Assembly: GCF_030268085.1 (NCBI RefSeq)
Contig: NZ_BSDE01000001.1
Coordinates: 1-64,000 of the forward strand
Direction of reading: 5' to 3'
DNA from: Geothrix limicola
GTDB lineage: Bacteria > Acidobacteriota > Holophagae > Holophagales > Holophagaceae
Length of the DNA: 64,000 bases
Shown one piece after another: positions 61,846-64,000 of the stretch. The stretch's first letter is position 1; the number at the start of each line of letters is the position of its first letter. The notes beneath the pieces are model-generated. The model did not search any database, was not told the origin of the DNA, and saw only the letters and a list, made by a program, of their open reading frames with translations. The position numbers and the translations under genes are program-made.

Positions 61846-63015
61846 ATGCCGACCCAAGCCATTCCAATGACCCTCACTCAAACCTTGATCATGGGCGTGA
61901 TCCAGATCCTGGCCGTCCTGATCGTCATCTTCATCATCGTGCCGCTCACGACCTTCGCCGAGCGCAAGGTCATCGGCTACATCCAGGTCCGCCTGGGCGC
62001 CACCCGCCTCGCCGGCGGCCACGTGGGCATCACGGGCCCCATGAACCGCATCATGTGGGGCATGGGCAAGGTGCCCATGCTGTCGATCCTGCGCGGTCTG
62101 CCCATCTTCATCGCCGACGCGCTGAAGCTCATCACCAAGGAAGACATCATCCCGGCCAAGGCCGACCGCGGCGTGTTTACGCTGGCCCCCATCATCTCCG
62201 TGATGGCCGCCTTCGGCGTGTTCGCCTGCGTCGCCTACTATCCCGGTGTCATGTTCTACATGCCCAAGAGCTGGCCGGTCATCGGCGGGCTGCCCTTCCA
62301 GGGCTTCATCACCGACGTGAACGTGGGCCTGCTGTTCATCCTGGGCCTCGCTTCCGTGGGCGTCTACGGCATCGTGCTCGGCGCCTGGGCCTCCAACTCG
62401 AAGTACCCCCTGCTCGGCAGCCTCCGCTCCGCCGCCCAGATCGTCAGCTACGAAGTGCCCCTGACCCTGAGCCTGCTGGTGCCCGTCCTGCTGTCCGGCA
62501 GCCTGAGCTTCAAGGACATGTCCGTGGCCCTGTCCACGGGCAAGGACTTGAATCCCCTGGCCATCATTCCGCTCTTCATCGGCTTCTTCGTCTACCTGAC
62601 CTGCGGATTTGCGGAAACCAACCGCGTGCCCTTCGACTTGGCCGAAGCCGAAACCGAGCTGGTGGCGGGCTTCCACACCGAGTATTCGGGCATGAAGTTC
62701 GGATTCTTCTACCTGGCCGAATACGCCAACATGATCGTCGTCTCCTCGCTGGCCACGGCCTTCTTCCTCGGCGGCCACTACCTGCTGCCTTTCGGCCTGC
62801 AGCGGTTCATCCCGGCCACGATGCCGATCATCGGCGGCCCCAGCTTCTTCTTCTTCTTCGCGAAGATCCTCTGCATCCTCTTCGTCTTCCTGTGGGTGCG
62901 CGCCACGCTGCCGCGCTACCGCTATGACCAGCTCATGGATGTGGGTTGGAAGTACCTGATCCCGCTGACCCTCGTGAACCTCTTCCTCGCGGCCATCATC
63001 CGCTTCGCGTTCTGA
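61846..63015 (+). CDS. nuoH: NADH-quinone oxidoreductase subunit H
   Basis: A 389-residue membrane subunit with eight or so helices. Conserved segments are TFAERKVIGYIQVRLGA, LKLITKEDIIPAKAD, the Glu-rich loop GFAETNRVPFDLAEAETELVAGFHTEYSGMKFGFFYLAEYANM, and LWVRATLPRYRYDQLMDVGWKYLIPL. It links the quinone site to the proton-pumping arm. It is 11 bases after nuoD. Confidence 0.97.
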   Translation: MPTQAIPMTLTQTLIMGVIQILAVLIVIFIIVPLTTFAERKVIGYIQVRLGATRLAGGHVGITGPMNRIMWGMGKVPMLSILRGLPIFIADALKLITKEDIIPAKADRGVFTLAPIISVMAAFGVFACVAYYPGVMFYMPKSWPVIGGLPFQGFITDVNVGLLFILGLASVGVYGIVLGAWASNSKYPLLGSLRSAAQIVSYEVPLTLSLLVPVLLSGSLSFKDMSVALSTGKDLNPLAIIPLFIGFFVYLTCGFAETNRVPFDLAEAETELVAGFHTEYSGMKFGFFYLAEYANMIVVSSLATAFFLGGHYLLPFGLQRFIPATMPIIGGPSFFFFFAKILCILFVFLWVRATLPRYRYDQLMDVGWKYLIPLTLVNLFLAAIIRFAF

Positions 63016-63025
63016 GGGAGGACCC

Positions 63026-63535
63026 ATGAGCATGCTGAGAACCCTCATCCCCTTTGACATCGCCGGCGGCATGGCGCTGACCGGAAAGTACTTCGGCAAG
63101 GTGTTCTTCTCCGCCAACCGGAAGAAGATCCGCACCCAGCTCAAGCACTTCACCCAGGAATACCCCGAGGTGAAGGTGAACTTGGCGCCCCGGTACCGCG
63201 GCCGCCTCACCCTCCTGAAGGACGAGCAGGGCGAGATCAAGTGTGTCTGCTGCCTGGCCTGCGAAAAGATCTGCCCCACCGAAGTGATCACCATCGAGAA
63301 GGGCAAGAAGGAAGGGCGCAAGATGCCTTTCCCCGTGCGCTACGACTTCGAGATGGAGCGCTGCATCTTCTGCGAGTTCTGCGTCGAAAGCTGCGGTTTC
63401 GATTCGATCATCCTCAACCATCAGTTCGAACTGGCCACCTACAACCGCGAGGACTTCTCGATCGGCATGGAAGGCGCCGGCCAGAACATGTTCATTCCCT
63501 CGCCTGTGGGCCGCCATAGCGTGGCTGAGGACTGA
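63026..63535 (+). CDS. nuoI: NADH-quinone oxidoreductase subunit I (2x[4Fe-4S])
   Basis: A 169-residue ferredoxin-like subunit with two cluster motifs: Cys73-x2-Cys76-x2-Cys79-x3-Cys83-Pro and Cys113-x2-Cys116-x2-Cys119-x3-Cys123. In the second motif the residue after the last Cys is Gly instead of the usual Pro. An additional Cys75 is present. It passes electrons toward cluster N2. The start ATG follows GGGAGG, ten bases after nuoH. Confidence 0.96.
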   Translation: MSMLRTLIPFDIAGGMALTGKYFGKVFFSANRKKIRTQLKHFTQEYPEVKVNLAPRYRGRLTLLKDEQGEIKCVCCLACEKICPTEVITIEKGKKEGRKMPFPVRYDFEMERCIFCEFCVESCGFDSIILNHQFELATYNREDFSIGMEGAGQNMFIPSPVGRHSVAED

Positions 63536-63576
63536 CCCCTTTTCTGCATCCGAGCCTTCTGTCCCAAGGACGTCCC

Positions 63577-64000
63577 ATGGAACATCTACTCGAAACGATC
63601 GGCCGGAACATGTTCGCCATCTTCGGCGTCATGGCCCTGTGCGGCGCCGCGTTCATGGTCGCCTCCAAGAGCGCCGTCCACAGCGTGCTGGGCTTCCTGT
63701 TCGCCATGCTCTGCGTGGCGGGCTGCTTCCTCAGCCTGGAGGCGGAGTTCCTCGGCATGGCCCAGATCCTGGTCTACGCCGGCGGCATCGTCGTGCTCTT
63801 CCTCTTCGTGGTCATGCTCGTCGAGCTGAGCAAGTTCAAGGAGAAGTCGGTCTTCCAGCTCCAGTCCCGCTACGCCGTCGTGGCGGTGCTGCTCGGGGCC
63901 GCGGCCTTCGTGGCCATCTTCCGGAACCTGATCTTCGGAACCCCTTCGACCGAGGCCCTGGTGCTGCGCCCCGAACTGGCCAACGGGCTGAACGTGGCCC
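63577..64000 (+). CDS. nuoJ: NADH-quinone oxidoreductase subunit J (cut by window end)
   Basis: The ATG at 63577 (AAGGA upstream) opens 141 visible codons, and the frame continues past the window. Membrane helices at about 13-30, 32-52, 57-80 and 95-115 contain the family pattern AVHSVLGFLFAMLCVAGCFLSLEAEFLGMAQILVYAGGIVVLFLFVVML, with the pi-bulge helix of NuoJ. It is 41 bases after nuoI. nuoK, L, M and N are expected next. Confidence 0.93.
   Translation, partial: MEHLLETIGRNMFAIFGVMALCGAAFMVASKSAVHSVLGFLFAMLCVAGCFLSLEAEFLGMAQILVYAGGIVVLFLFVVMLVELSKFKEKSVFQLQSRYAVVAVLLGAAAFVAIFRNLIFGTPSTEALVLRPELANGLNVA

Overview
The window looks like chromosomal DNA of a high-G+C, Gram-negative, diderm bacterium. 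Signal-peptide outer-membrane proteins, a type IV pilus cluster and a complex I operon fit this. The combination of genes (nuoABCDHIJ without nuoEFG between D and H, pilB-pilT-pilC-pilin followed by membrane glycosyltransferases, hrcA-grpE-dnaK-dnaJ) makes me think of Acidobacteriota of the Holophaga/Geothrix type. That placement is inference from gene content and protein style, not from a search.

Layout. 1-10206: the start of an outer-membrane protein on the minus strand, then a plus-strand sugar locus: an NAD-dependent sugar epimerase, a sugar-1-phosphate nucleotidyltransferase, a NahK-type N-acetylhexosamine 1-kinase, a secreted beta-propeller/phosphoesterase, a secreted GH20 hexosaminidase and a secreted GH35 beta-galactosidase. 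Together these could cut beta-linked Gal/GlcNAc/GalNAc glycans outside the cytoplasm and turn the released hexosamines into UDP-sugars. 10233-11469: a DAHP synthase preceded by what reads as a complete classical attenuator (leader peptide with tandem Tyr codons, competing hairpins, terminator). 11489-21658: a mixed region with a small cation transporter, an XRE-type regulator, a tRNA-Arg(CCG) with two downstream repeat units carrying its 3' end, an AraC regulator, a VOC protein, a large outer-membrane protein beside a two-component system, and a fatty-acid desaturase. 21773-27602: a MacAB-like ABC transporter (adaptor, ATPase, two FtsX-type permeases) followed by PadR and its membrane partner. 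27864-29288: rpmE-prfA. 30271-35211: hrcA-grpE-dnaK-dnaJ. 35232-38393: a diguanylate cyclase and an unrecognised helical protein on the minus strand.

38474-49046 is the pilus region: pilB, pilT, pilC and a pilin, a GT2 glycosyltransferase, two polytopic GT39/TMTC-like membrane proteins, and a second convergent pilin gene. Both pilins have sigma-54-like -24/-12 boxes at sensible distances. 49274-58845 holds a TPR protein, fabI, bcp, an oligopeptide-type importer with no ATPase gene, an ABC exporter, an unknown protein and a second PilB/GspE ATPase. 58981 to the end is nuoA-B-C-D-H-I-J (J cut by the window edge).

The most unusual signal is a set of short palindromic repeats. One about 70 bp element lies in frame inside the GH20 gene, and a diverged copy with a compensated hairpin lies after the ABC ATPase. 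Both copies read in the same protein frame, which resembles the Rickettsia palindromic elements. In addition, three genes within about 13 kb (tRNA-Arg, the ABC ATPase and the last FtsX permease) are each followed by palindromic sequence and then by a second copy of that gene's own 3' end.
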